From Streptomyces adelaidensis (lineage in GTDB: Bacteria > Actinomycetota > Actinomycetes > Streptomycetales > Streptomycetaceae), in contig NZ_JAEMUX010000012.1 of assembly GCF_016598475.1 (NCBI RefSeq), positions 1 through 64,000 of the forward strand: a stretch of 64,000 nucleotides of DNA, read 5' to 3'. Positions 17,904 to 26,074 of this stretch are shown piece after piece. Numbering within the stretch: the stretch's first letter is position 1; the number at the start of each line of letters is the position of its first letter. The notes under the pieces are model-generated. The model saw only the letters and a list, made by a program, of their open reading frames with translations, did not search any database and was not told where the DNA came from. A program made the position numbers and the translations under genes.

Positions 17904-18560
17904 ATGTCCTCACCGCTGCCCTCGTCGTCGTACGCCTCCGTCCTCGACCTGGCGCCCGTCCTGCCGGTGGTCGTCGTCGACGACCCCTCCGACGCGGTGC
18001 CGCTGGCGCGGGCCCTGGTCGCGGGCGGGCTGCCGGCGATCGAGGTGACCCTGCGGACGCCGGCCGCGCTGGACGCCGTACGGGCGATCGCGGCGGAGGT
18101 GCCGGCGGCGGTGGTCGGAGTGGGCACGGTCATCACCCCCGCGCAGGTGGGGGAGGCCGTCGCGGCGGGCGGCCGCTTCCTGGTGAGCCCGGGCTGGACG
18201 GACGTACTGCTCGACGCCATGCAGGTGTCCGGGGTGCCGTTCCTGCCGGGGGTGTCGACCACCTCGGAGGTGGTGGCGCTGCTGGAGCGCGGGGTGCGGG
18301 AGATGAAGTTCTTCCCGGCGCAGGCGGCGGGCGGCACGGCGTATCTGAGGTCGCTCGCCGGTCCCCTCCCGCAGGCCCGCTTCTGCCCGACCGGCGGCAT
18401 CGGGCCGGGCAACGCACCGGAGTACCTGGCCCTCCCCAACGTCGGCTGTGTGGGCGGCACTTGGATGCTTCCGGCGGACGCGGTGGCCGCGCGGGACTGG
18501 GGGCGGATCGAGGAGCTGGCCCGGACCGCCGCGGCGCTCGGCGGCAGCCCCGCTCAGTAA
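17904..18560 (+). CDS. eda: KDPG/KHG aldolase (bifunctional 4-hydroxy-2-oxoglutarate aldolase type)
   Basis: The 218-residue class I aldolase has the Schiff-base lysine in REMKFFPA (K135), the catalytic glutamate in AIEVTLRTP (E47) and the phosphate-binding CPTGGI. It splits 2-keto-3-deoxy-6-phosphogluconate to pyruvate and glyceraldehyde 3-phosphate. No other Entner-Doudoroff gene is adjacent. I chose the ATG at 17904; an in-frame GTG at 17871 would add 11 atypical residues and would begin inside the inverted repeat. The downstream region is a tandem-repeat tract shared with the convergent gene. Confidence 0.88.
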   Translation: MSSPLPSSSYASVLDLAPVLPVVVVDDPSDAVPLARALVAGGLPAIEVTLRTPAALDAVRAIAAEVPAAVVGVGTVITPAQVGEAVAAGGRFLVSPGWTDVLLDAMQVSGVPFLPGVSTTSEVVALLERGVREMKFFPAQAAGGTAYLRSLAGPLPQARFCPTGGIGPGNAPEYLALPNVGCVGGTWMLPADAVAARDWGRIEELARTAAALGGSPAQ

Positions 18561-18599
18561 TGCCTCAATGCCTCAATGCCTCAATGCCTCAATGCCTCA
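18560..18599. repeat. Five tandem copies of ATGCCTCA
   Basis: Five perfect 8-base units fill the gap between two convergent genes, touching both stop codons. Copy number is probably variable. Confidence 0.9.
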
Positions 18600-19859
18600 G
18601 CGCAGATGTGAGGTGTCGTTGAGGAGCCGGAGGGTCGCGTTGCCGTCCGCGTAGTAGGCCAGGGCCGACAGCGAGGCGGCGGCCAGCTCCATGCGGAACA
18701 GGGACTCCGAGGGCGCGCCGAGAGCCAGGCGTACCAGGGTCTTGATCGGTGTGACGTGGCTGACGAGCAGGACCGTACGGCCCCTGTGCGCCGCGATGAG
18801 CTCGTCCCGGGTGGCGGCGACCCGATGGGCCACGGCCTCGAAGCTCTCGCCGCCGCCGGTGGGTCCGGCGTCCGGTGAGGCCAGCCAGGCGTTCATGTCG
18901 TCCGGGTACCGCTCCCGCACCTCGCCGAAGCTCAGCCCCTCCCACGCGCCGAAGTCCGTCTCCCGCAGCCCGTCCTCGACGGTCACCTTGAGGCCCAGGC
19001 GGGCCGCGACGATCCCCGCCGTCTCCCGGCAGCGGGCCAGCGGCGACGACACGACCTCCTGGATCGTCCCCCGGGCGGCCAGCGCGGCGGCGACCCGCTC
19101 CGCCTGGTACCGGCCGACGTCCGAGAGGGAGGGGTCCGAACCGCCGCTCCCCGAGAACCGCTTCTGGGGGGTCAGCGGGGTCTCGCCGTGGCGCAGCAGG
19201 ACGAAGGTGGCGGGCGCGCCCAGATCGGGGGCGGCGGAGGCGATGTTCTTGGCGGCGCGGAGATCGGCGGCGGCCTTGGTCGCCTGCGCCGCCTCCGCCT
19301 TCGCCTTTGCCGCCTCCGCCAGTGCCGCCCGCGCCTTCGCCGCGCCGGCCGTCGCGTCCCCGGGCGGGCCCGACGGCTCGGGGAGGGCGGTTCTCGCCGC
19401 GCGGGCGTCCAGCTCCGCCGTGGACGCGGACGGCGACCACTGTTCGCCGCGCTTCCCCGCGTCCATCGCCTCGTTGGCGAGGCGGTCGGCGTGCTTGTTC
19501 AGGTCGCGGGGGATCCACTCGTAGGTGACCTGATCAGGCGGGTAGACCCGGGCGGCCTCGGCGGCGAGCGGCTTCATGCCGGGGTGCTTGATCTTCCAGC
19601 GGCCCGACATCTGCTCGACGACGAGCTTGGAGTCCATCCGGACCCGGACGGCGGCCGTCGGATCCAGCGCGTACGCCGCCTTCAGGCCCGCGATGAGCCC
19701 CCGGTACTCGGCGACGTTGTTCGTGGCGACCCCGATGTACTCGGCGGCCTCCGCCAACGCCTCGCCCGTCACCGGGTCGAGGACGACGGAACCGTAGCCC
19801 GCGGGCCCCGGGTTGCCCCGGGAACCGCCGTCGGCCTCGACGATGAACTCCCTTACCAC
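18597..19859 (-). CDS. Bifunctional RNase H / acid phosphatase
   Basis: The 420-residue protein joins an N-terminal RNase HI domain (FIVEADGGSRGNPGPAGYG; acidic residues in EYRGLIAG and RMDSKLVVEQ; HADRLANEA) to a C-terminal histidine-phosphatase domain (VLLRHGETPLT, GLRETDFGAWEG, LLVSHVTPIK) through an Ala/Lys-rich linker (about 150-200). It degrades RNA in RNA-DNA hybrids and has a phosphomonoesterase activity. The same fusion is known from Streptomyces coelicolor (SCO2299). The GTG at 19859 follows GAGGG. It sits downstream of the zinc-ribbon and Nif3 genes in a conserved order. Confidence 0.93.
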   Translation of the reverse strand: MVREFIVEADGGSRGNPGPAGYGSVVLDPVTGEALAEAAEYIGVATNNVAEYRGLIAGLKAAYALDPTAAVRVRMDSKLVVEQMSGRWKIKHPGMKPLAAEAARVYPPDQVTYEWIPRDLNKHADRLANEAMDAGKRGEQWSPSASTAELDARAARTALPEPSGPPGDATAGAAKARAALAEAAKAKAEAAQATKAAADLRAAKNIASAAPDLGAPATFVLLRHGETPLTPQKRFSGSGGSDPSLSDVGRYQAERVAAALAARGTIQEVVSSPLARCRETAGIVAARLGLKVTVEDGLRETDFGAWEGLSFGEVRERYPDDMNAWLASPDAGPTGGGESFEAVAHRVAATRDELIAAHRGRTVLLVSHVTPIKTLVRLALGAPSESLFRMELAAASLSALAYYADGNATLRLLNDTSHLR

Positions 19860-19872
19860 GTAACCCTCTTGC

Positions 19873-19911
19873 CTCTGACCACGTGCTCTGACCACGTGCT
19901 CTGACCACGTG
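19873..19911. repeat. Three perfect 13-base tandem repeats containing CACGTG
   Basis: CTCTGACCACGTG is repeated three times without change between the zinc-ribbon gene stop and the RNase H gene start. Each unit holds the palindrome CACGTG. It may be a neutral slippage array or a set of protein sites. Confidence 0.9.
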
Positions 19912-19915
19912 CCCC

Positions 19916-20659
19916 TTACAGGCCGGACTCCGCCGTGCGCACCAGGATGCGGCGGCAGTTCTCGCAGCGGACGACCAGGTCGGACGGGGCCTTGCGGATC
20001 TCGCTCAGCTCGGTGATGGCGAGCTCCTGGCGGCAGCCCTGACAGCTGCGCTGGTAGAGCTTGGCCGCGCCGATGCCGCCCTGCTGCTCGCGCAGCTTGT
20101 CGTAGAGCTTGAGGAGGTCGGCGGGGATGACGGCGGCGATGACCTCGCGCTCCTTGGTCACCGAGGCGGCCTCACCGTCGAGCTGCTCGAAGGTGGCGTC
20201 ACGGCGCGCGGTCGCGTCGTCGACCTTCCCCTGGACGGAGCCGACCCGCTCGGTGAGCTCGGCGACCCGCTCCTGCGCGGACTCCCGGCGCTCCATGACC
20301 TCCAGGACGATGTCCTCCAGGTCGCCCTGCCGCTTGGCGAGGGAGGTGATCTCGCGCTGGAGGTTCTCCAGGTCCTTCGGGGAGCTGACCGCGCCCGAGT
20401 CCAGGCGCTGCTGGTCGCGGACGGCACGCTGACGCACCTGGTCCACGTCCTGCTCGGCCTTGGTCTGCTCGCGGGCGGTGTCACTCTCCTCGGTCTGCGC
20501 CGCCACGAGCAGGTCGCGCAGCTGGGTGTGGTCCTTCGTCAGAGACTCGATCTCGGCGTGCTCGGGCAGCGACCTCCGCTTGTAGGCGAGCTGCTGCAGG
20601 CGTACGTCGAGGGCCTGGACTTCGAGAAGGCGGATCTGGTCGGCGGGCTCGGCGTTCAG
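19916..20659 (-). CDS. Coiled-coil C4 zinc-ribbon protein (DUF164-type), CTG start
   Basis: The 247-residue protein is a long coiled coil (about 10-180, rich in Glu, Arg and Gln) ending in a zinc ribbon (CQGCRQEL ... CENCRRI). This is the CT398/DUF164 family; members are thought to act in RNA or protein complex assembly. The conserved N-terminus LNAEPADQIRLLEVQALD begins at a CTG (20659) that overlaps the Nif3 stop as CTGA. No ATG, GTG or TTG lies nearby in frame, so CTG is the likely start, used by translational coupling. Confidence 0.85.
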   Translation of the reverse strand: MNAEPADQIRLLEVQALDVRLQQLAYKRRSLPEHAEIESLTKDHTQLRDLLVAAQTEESDTAREQTKAEQDVDQVRQRAVRDQQRLDSGAVSSPKDLENLQREITSLAKRQGDLEDIVLEVMERRESAQERVAELTERVGSVQGKVDDATARRDATFEQLDGEAASVTKEREVIAAVIPADLLKLYDKLREQQGGIGAAKLYQRSCQGCRQELAITELSEIRKAPSDLVVRCENCRRILVRTAESGL

Positions 20660-21588
20660 TTGGGGGCTCCCGGTGTTTCGGTGAAAGAAGAGGGGGCGCG
20701 CGAGGCGCTCGTCGGAGGGGCGGTGGTGGGCGACGGGTGGGTGGACGCCGCGTGGGCGGTCCAGGGGTCGGTGACCGTCTTCGAGACGTGGACGCGCAGT
20801 CCCCATCCCTCCCGGTCGGAGATCTCGTCGAGCTGGGCGGCGGCCAGTTCGCACCAGGGCCATTCGGTGGCCCAGTGCGCGGCGTCGAGCAGCGCGAGCG
20901 GGCTGTGCGCGCCCACGGTGTCATGCGCCCGGGCTTCCGAGACCGGGTGGTGGCGCAGGTCGGCGGTGAGGAAGGCGTCGACGCCCGCCGCGCGGACCTG
21001 TTCGAAGAGGCTGTCGCCGGAGCCGCCGCTGACGGCGACCGTGCGGACGAGCGCCTCGGGGTCGCCGGCCACCCGGATGCCCTGCGCGGTGGCCGGCAGC
21101 CGCTCGGCGGCCCGCGCGGCCAGCTCCCGTACGGTCAGCGGGTGGTCCAGCTCGCAGATCCGGCCGAGGCCGCGCCGCCCGGTGGGGTCGGCCGGGTCCG
21201 GTACGAGCGGGCGTAGGACCCGCAGGTCCAGCGCGCCGGCGAGGGCGTCGCTGACTCCCGGGTCGGCGGTGTCGGCGTTGGTGTGGGCGACGTGCAACGC
21301 GATGTCGTGCTTGATGAGCGTGTGCACGACCCGGCCCTTGAAGGTGGAGGCCGCCACCGTCGTCGTACCGCGCAGATAGAGCGGATGGTGGGTGACCAGC
21401 AGGTCCGCGCCCAGCTTCACCGCTTCCTCGACGATGTCCCGGACGGGATCGACGGCGAACAGGACCCGTGCGACCTCCTGGTCGGGGTCTCCGCAGACCG
21501 TGCCGACCGCATCCCATCCCTCGGCCCTCTCGGGCGGCCAGAGGGCGTCGAGCGCGGTGATGACTTCAGACAGACGGGGCACGGACAA
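20656..21588 (-). CDS. Nif3-like dinuclear metal centre hexameric protein
   Basis: The 310-residue protein matches the NIF3/YqfO/YbgI family: AEGWDAVGTVCGD, LLVTHHPLYLRG (metal ligands), HVAHTNADTADPGVSDAL, and LTADLRHHPVSEARA followed by LLDAAHWATEWPW. Members bind two metal ions; their biochemical role is uncertain and some act as cyclohydrolase-like enzymes. The GTG start opens a three-gene minus-strand operon with the zinc-ribbon protein and RNase H/phosphatase. The last 30 residues are a Pro/Ser/Thr-rich extension. Confidence 0.9.
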   Translation of the reverse strand: MSVPRLSEVITALDALWPPERAEGWDAVGTVCGDPDQEVARVLFAVDPVRDIVEEAVKLGADLLVTHHPLYLRGTTTVAASTFKGRVVHTLIKHDIALHVAHTNADTADPGVSDALAGALDLRVLRPLVPDPADPTGRRGLGRICELDHPLTVRELAARAAERLPATAQGIRVAGDPEALVRTVAVSGGSGDSLFEQVRAAGVDAFLTADLRHHPVSEARAHDTVGAHSPLALLDAAHWATEWPWCELAAAQLDEISDREGWGLRVHVSKTVTDPWTAHAASTHPSPTTAPPTSASRAPSSFTETPGAPN

Positions 21589-21814
21589 AGGCTACCCGTA
21601 CTGCTCCCGTCCCCGACCGGCCGCGGGTCACTTGACCTGCCCCGCCTCTCGCGTCCCAGCCGACCGACCTCCCGCTTCGGCGCGTCGGCCAGCACATCTG
21701 CCGCCGTTCCCTCAGGCGAATCGGGCGACGAGCACCCTTATGTGTGAAGGGGGTCCCGGTTGTCCCACGTCTGTGCGTGCGAAAACTAGCTTCGTCGCCG
21801 GAGGTGATCGAACG

Positions 21815-23212
21815 ATGACGGCCTGTGCATCCCCCTCACCCGCGACGGGCCACGGGAGCGAGAACGGGAACGGAAACGGAAACGGGAACGGGAACGGGAC
21901 GGGGCAACACGCGATCGGCGAGAACGACGGGACCCACGGGAACGGCGCGCTTGGCGGGGCCGACGGCAGTGGTGGCCATGGCGGCAGCGAAGGCAGTGGT
22001 GGCCATGGCGGGACCGACGGCATCGAGCGGTCCGCGTCACCGCCCGGCTGCGTGATCACCGCCGACGGTACGTACGCGGCGCGCCTCGCCCTGGACGGCG
22101 AGTCCTGGTTCCCCGAGCGCTGGACCCTGGACGGCCCCGAGCCGTACGCCGTCCCCCTGCCCGGCAACCAGCCGGAGGAGCCCGGCACCGAGGTGCTCCC
22201 CCTGACCGACGGCCGGGTCCTCATCCACCGGCTGGCGGCCGACCGGCACCTGTTCTCGCTCCTCTACCCGACCGGGCCCGGCACCGGCGAACTGCCGCTC
22301 GGCGCGGTGGAGTGCGCCGATCCGGCGGCCGAGGTACGGCTGCTGCCGCCCGCGCCGTGCGGGGAGCGGGCGTACGCCCTCGTCCTGGGCCGGAGCGCCA
22401 CGGCGGTGTGGCTGGTGGCGGGCGGAACGTTCGGCCCGGAGCTGCTGGCGGAGGTGCCGGGGCGGTGCTCGGGCGGGGTCTGGCTGGACGGGACGGGCCG
22501 GCTGCTCGCCCTGGACCAGGAGTTGGGCGGCCGGACGAAGTCGGTGGCGGTCGACCTGGAGCAGGGCGGCACGGTCTCGCCGCTGCTCCAGATCGCGGAC
22601 GACAGCAACGACCGCGTCCTGCTCGCCGACCCGGACAGCGGGCTGCTCCTGATCCGCTCCGACGCGCCCTCCCCCGGCGACGACCGGCTCGGCTGGGGCG
22701 TGCTGGGCAGCACGCTGCCGGTCCGCTTCCCGGAGTGCCTGCGGGTTCCCGACGGCCACCGCATCACCCCGTTCGCCATCCAGCCGGGCCAGATCCTGAC
22801 CCCCGAGAGCTGCGCGGTCGCCTTGCGCGTCGACGGCGTCCGGGGCAGTTGGCTCGGCATGTGGCGCCCGGCCTCTCGCCAGGTCCACCATCTACCCGCC
22901 CCCGAGGGCTGGTTGGCGGGGGCGGGGCTGTGGAGCCAACAGGGCGTGCTGCAACTGCCCTACGCCACAGGGGTGGTGCGGTGCGGGGTGGCTCGGGTGG
23001 GAGTGCCTTGGGGGGAGGGGGCGGAGGAACCCCCGCAAGGGCCGCAGGCTCCGGAGCCGACGGCGACTGCTCCGGCGACGGAGGCGCCGCCCGCGCCGTC
23101 CCCCGTGCCCTCCCTCACGTCGCCCCCCTCGCCGCCGGTCGTGGCCCGGCCCGTGCCGTTGCAGCAGGCCCCGTTGGAGGGGCGAATGCCCGAGGAGGTG
23201 ACGGTCGGGTGA
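21815..23212 (+). CDS. Hypothetical protein with repeat-rich N-terminus, possible beta-propeller
   Basis: The 465-residue protein begins with low complexity: six Gly-Asn pairs encoded by a GGAACG-type microsatellite, then Gly/His/Ser repeats. A body of short beta-strand blocks follows (for example VWLVAGGTFGPELLAEVPG, GVWLDGTGRLLALDQ, DRVLLADPDSGLLLI), suggesting a propeller. The C-terminal 60 residues are Pro/Ala-rich. There is no signal peptide or named domain that I recognise. The start is secure: GGAGGTGATC sits 6 bases before the ATG. Confidence 0.7.
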   Translation: MTACASPSPATGHGSENGNGNGNGNGNGTGQHAIGENDGTHGNGALGGADGSGGHGGSEGSGGHGGTDGIERSASPPGCVITADGTYAARLALDGESWFPERWTLDGPEPYAVPLPGNQPEEPGTEVLPLTDGRVLIHRLAADRHLFSLLYPTGPGTGELPLGAVECADPAAEVRLLPPAPCGERAYALVLGRSATAVWLVAGGTFGPELLAEVPGRCSGGVWLDGTGRLLALDQELGGRTKSVAVDLEQGGTVSPLLQIADDSNDRVLLADPDSGLLLIRSDAPSPGDDRLGWGVLGSTLPVRFPECLRVPDGHRITPFAIQPGQILTPESCAVALRVDGVRGSWLGMWRPASRQVHHLPAPEGWLAGAGLWSQQGVLQLPYATGVVRCGVARVGVPWGEGAEEPPQGPQAPEPTATAPATEAPPAPSPVPSLTSPPSPPVVARPVPLQQAPLEGRMPEEVTVG

Positions 23213-23346
23213 CGGTGAGGTGGCCGTTGCGTGCGAGGTGGGCGCGGGGCGGCCGACACGCCCTTGGGCGCTTTCCGGATGAACGTGGAGGCCCGTTAAA
23301 CTCTCTCGCCGACAAGAAGATCATGCGACGGGGTGAAGACAACCAC

Positions 23347-23505
23347 ATGAGCGACGCGCACACGACCCAGCCTCCCGCCAACCCCCACGAGGCGGAAGGT
23401 CACGGCAAGCACCGGGGTCAGATCTCGGCCCACGAGGCCGAGACGTCCCCGCACGGACGGCACCGCAAGCCGGCCGGCCAGACGGAGTCGACGACGGTCG
23501 TCTGA
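23347..23505 (+). CDS. Small hydrophilic His-rich protein
   Basis: A 52-residue frame rich in His, Glu and Lys (NPHEAEGHGKHRGQ, SPHGRHRKPAGQ) has no cysteines and no hydrophobic core, so it is probably disordered. An upstream in-frame ATG at 23323 could extend it by 8 residues. A TAAACT -10-like box lies at 23297, and a strong hairpin follows the stop. Those flanking signals support a real transcription unit. Function is unknown. Confidence 0.6.
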   Translation: MSDAHTTQPPANPHEAEGHGKHRGQISAHEAETSPHGRHRKPAGQTESTTVV

Positions 23506-23528
23506 GGGCGGGACGAGTCCCCTCCCGA

Positions 23529-23578
23529 CGGCTCTGGCAGAAACGTCAATGCGACGTCAGTACGGAATGCCAGAGCCG
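23529..23578. terminator. Long-armed hairpin after the small His-rich gene
   Basis: CGGCTCTGGCA and TGCCAGAGCCG form an 11-bp stem around an inner ACGTC/GACGT stem. It lies 24 bases past the stop codon. Confidence 0.55.
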
Positions 23579-23592
23579 GCCATCGCGGCATC

Positions 23593-23630
23593 CGGCCCCG
23601 CTCATCACCACCGGTTGATGGGCGGGGCCG
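23593..23630. terminator. Bidirectional hairpin terminator
   Basis: CGGCCCCGCTCATCA pairs with TGATGGGCGGGGCCG across an 8-base loop, a 15-bp stem with a single non-Watson-Crick pair. It lies between convergent genes. Confidence 0.65.
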
Positions 23631-23659
23631 TTCCGTTGGGCCCGTCGGCCGGCGACGAG

Positions 23660-23694
23660 CGACCAGCGACCAGCGACCAGCGACCAGCGACCAG
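23660..23694. repeat. Five tandem copies of CGACCAG
   Basis: Perfect 7-base units in the convergent intergenic region before the SDR gene end. Confidence 0.85.
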
Positions 23695-23743
23695 CCTCGT
23701 CGTACAGGGCGACATGAGCCGACCGACCTCAGCCCGACCGGCC

Positions 23744-24715
23744 TCAGCCCCCCGCCACCTCCCGCCCATGCCGCAGCCCGAGCACCTCCGCCGCCGCGAA
23801 CGTCTCCCCCTCCGGCCGGTCGACGTAGTACGGCGTGAGCAGCCCGTCCAGCTCGTCGTACGTGAACGCGTCCTGCTTGGTGTCGAACTTCGCCTGTATC
23901 CGGGGCCGTTCGACGATCGCGACCATGCCGCCGTGTACGACGAGGAGCTGCCCGTTCACCTGTGCGGCGGCGGGCGAGGCCAGGTATCCGACGAGTGGGG
24001 CGACGTGTTCGGGGGCGAGGGGGTCAAGGCCGGTGTGGTCACCTTCCGCCGCCCCGGGCAGTCCCGCGAAGACGTCCTCGGTCATCCGGGTCCGGGCGCG
24101 CGGGCAGATGACGTTCGCCGTGACGCCGTACTTGGCGAGCGCGAGGGCCGTGGAGGTGGTCAGCCCGACGATTCCGCCCTTCGCGGCGGCGTAGTTGGGC
24201 TGTCCGGCGGAGCCGGCGAGGAAGGCCTCGGAGGAGGTGTTCACGACGCGCCCGTACACCGGCCCGCCCGCGCCCGACTTCGCCCGCGTACGCCAGTGGG
24301 CGGAGGCGAACCGGGTCGTGTTGAAGTGCCCCTTGAGGTGCACCCGGACAACCGTGTCCCACTCTTCCTCGGACATGGAGAAGACCATGCGGTCGCGCAG
24401 GATGCCGGCGTTGTTGACGAGGATGTCCAGCTTGCCGAACTCCGCTATGGCCGACTCGACCAGTTCACGCGCCTGTTGGTGGTCGGAGACGTCCCCGGTG
24501 TGCGCCACCGCACGGCCGCCCGCCGCACGGATCGACGCCGCGACCTCCTCGGCGGGCCCGGTGTCCGTCTCCCCGGAACCGTCCCGCCCCGGCCGGCCGT
24601 AGTCGTTGACGACGACGGCCGCGCCCAGGCGGGCCAGTTCCAGCGCCTCGGCGCGGCCGAGGCCGCGACCCGCGCCGGTGACGATCGCGGACAGTCCTTC
24701 AAGGGGCAGTGACAC
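23744..24715 (-). CDS. Short-chain dehydrogenase/reductase, steroid/fatty-acyl type
   Basis: The 323-residue SDR has the NAD(P)-binding TGAGRGLGR, DILVNNAGI, a catalytic serine in VVNTSSEAF and YAAAK (YxxxK). An unusually long C-terminal extension (about 250-323) follows. The N-terminus MSLPLEGLSAIVTGAGRG and overall form resemble mycobacterial Hsd4A-type 17-beta-hydroxysteroid/beta-hydroxyacyl-CoA dehydrogenases. It is the last gene of the MaoC-ADH-SDR operon, after a KstR-type operator. The GTG start follows GGAAGGGA. The substrate is probably a lipid or steroid acyl-CoA, by inference. Confidence 0.85.
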   Translation of the reverse strand: MSLPLEGLSAIVTGAGRGLGRAEALELARLGAAVVVNDYGRPGRDGSGETDTGPAEEVAASIRAAGGRAVAHTGDVSDHQQARELVESAIAEFGKLDILVNNAGILRDRMVFSMSEEEWDTVVRVHLKGHFNTTRFASAHWRTRAKSGAGGPVYGRVVNTSSEAFLAGSAGQPNYAAAKGGIVGLTTSTALALAKYGVTANVICPRARTRMTEDVFAGLPGAAEGDHTGLDPLAPEHVAPLVGYLASPAAAQVNGQLLVVHGGMVAIVERPRIQAKFDTKQDAFTYDELDGLLTPYYVDRPEGETFAAAEVLGLRHGREVAGG

Positions 24716-24739
24716 CGCCGAGTCCCTTCCGCCGAAGCT

Positions 24740-24831
24740 GATTCGTCGGCCGATTGGTCGGCCGATCGGTTGGCCGATTCGTCGGCCGATCGGTTGGCCG
24801 ATTCGTCGGCCGATCGGTTGGCCGATCGGTT
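24740..24831. repeat. Seven-copy 12-base tandem repeat between SDR and ADH genes
   Basis: Units alternate between GATTCGTCGGCC and GATCGGTTGGCC (one GATTGGTCGGCC), seven full copies from 24740 to 24823 and a partial eighth. GGCCGAT recurs at every junction. The array fills the leader between two genes of one operon. Confidence 0.9.
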
Positions 24832-24879
24832 CACGCTCTTCATGGAGCTCTCGTCGAGCCCAGGTTCCCCTCTGACGTG

Positions 24880-25956
24880 TCAGATCTCGATGCAGGTCCG
24901 CAGCGCCGTGCCCGTCCGCATCTGGTCGAGCGCCTCGTTGATGTCGGCGAGGGGCACCCGGTGGGTGATCAGACCGGCCAGGTCGACGCGGCCGGCCCGC
25001 CAGAGGGCGATGGTCCGCTCGTAGGAGCGCAGGATGTCCCCGCCGCCGTACATGGAGGGCAGGATGCGCTTCTCGTCGAAGAACAGCTCGAACATGGAGA
25101 GCTGGAGGAAGTCGTCCAGCGCGCCCGCGCCGACGACGACGAGCGTGCCGCCGCGCCGGGTGGTCTCGTACGCGGTGCGGGCGGTGGTCGAGCGGCCGAC
25201 GACCTCGAAGACATAGTCGAAGCCCTCGCCCGCGGTGACGGACTGCTTGACGTCGGCCAGCTCCTCCGGCGAAACCGCCCTGGTGGCCCCGAACCTGAGC
25301 GCCGCCTCGCGCCGGGAGGGCACCGGGTCGACGGCGACGATCTCGGCGGCGCCCTTGAGCCGGGCGCCCTGGATCGCCGAGATGCCGACGCCGCCGCAGC
25401 CGATGACGGCGACCGACGAACCGGCCTCCACATCGGCGGTGTTGAGGGCCGCGCCGAGCCCGGTGGTGACGCCGCAGCCGATGAGGGCCGCGATGTCGAA
25501 GGGCACGTCGTCCGGTATGGGCACGGCGCAGCCCGCGTCGACGACGACCTCTTCGGTGAAGGTGCCGGTGCCCGCCATGCCGAAGACATCCCCGGCGGGC
25601 CGCCTGAAGTTGGGCGTGCCCGCGTTCATGAACCCGGCGAGGCACAGTTGGGTCTGGCCGCGCTTGCAGGCCGGACAGCTGCCGCAGGCCGGCAGCCAGC
25701 ACACGACGACCCGGTCGCCGGGCTTCAAGTCCCGTACACCCTCCCCGACTTCGAGTATCTCGCCGGCCCCTTCGTGCCCGGGGACGAAGGGGCCGGGCTG
25801 GGGCAGCACCCCGGCCATGGCGGACAGGTCCGAGTGGCACAGCCCCGTGGCTCGCACCCGGATCCTGACCCTGCCCGGCCCGAACCCCACCGCTTCGACG
25901 TCGTCGAGCACGTCCAGCTTGTCCTGGCCGATCTCGTGCAGTACGGCTGCGCGCAT
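24880..25956 (-). CDS. Zinc-dependent alcohol dehydrogenase (class III-like MDR)
   Basis: The 358-residue protein has catalytic zinc ligands in ATGLCHSDLS and GHEGAG, the structural zinc motif CGSCPACKRGQTQLC, and the nucleotide-binding VIGCGGVGISAIQGA. It oxidises an alcohol with NAD+; mycothiol-dependent and lipid alcohol dehydrogenases share this form. The ATG at 25956 follows GAGGGGAGC. It lies between the MaoC and SDR genes on the minus strand, so a chain of hydratase and dehydrogenase steps is plausible. Confidence 0.88.
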   Translation of the reverse strand: MRAAVLHEIGQDKLDVLDDVEAVGFGPGRVRIRVRATGLCHSDLSAMAGVLPQPGPFVPGHEGAGEILEVGEGVRDLKPGDRVVVCWLPACGSCPACKRGQTQLCLAGFMNAGTPNFRRPAGDVFGMAGTGTFTEEVVVDAGCAVPIPDDVPFDIAALIGCGVTTGLGAALNTADVEAGSSVAVIGCGGVGISAIQGARLKGAAEIVAVDPVPSRREAALRFGATRAVSPEELADVKQSVTAGEGFDYVFEVVGRSTTARTAYETTRRGGTLVVVGAGALDDFLQLSMFELFFDEKRILPSMYGGGDILRSYERTIALWRAGRVDLAGLITHRVPLADINEALDQMRTGTALRTCIEI

Positions 25957-26074
25957 GGTGCGGCTCCCCTCAGGAGTGCCTGTAGTACCTGTAGGACTTG
26001 CAGTACCTGTCAGGAGACCCTGACCTTCCGGTTGGCCCGGAACGGCATCGCGTCGCTCAACGGCATCCCGTCGC

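Noticed and set aside
24740-24831. CRISPR-like array
   Set aside because: Units are 12 bases and directly abutting, without unique spacers, and no cas genes occur in the window.
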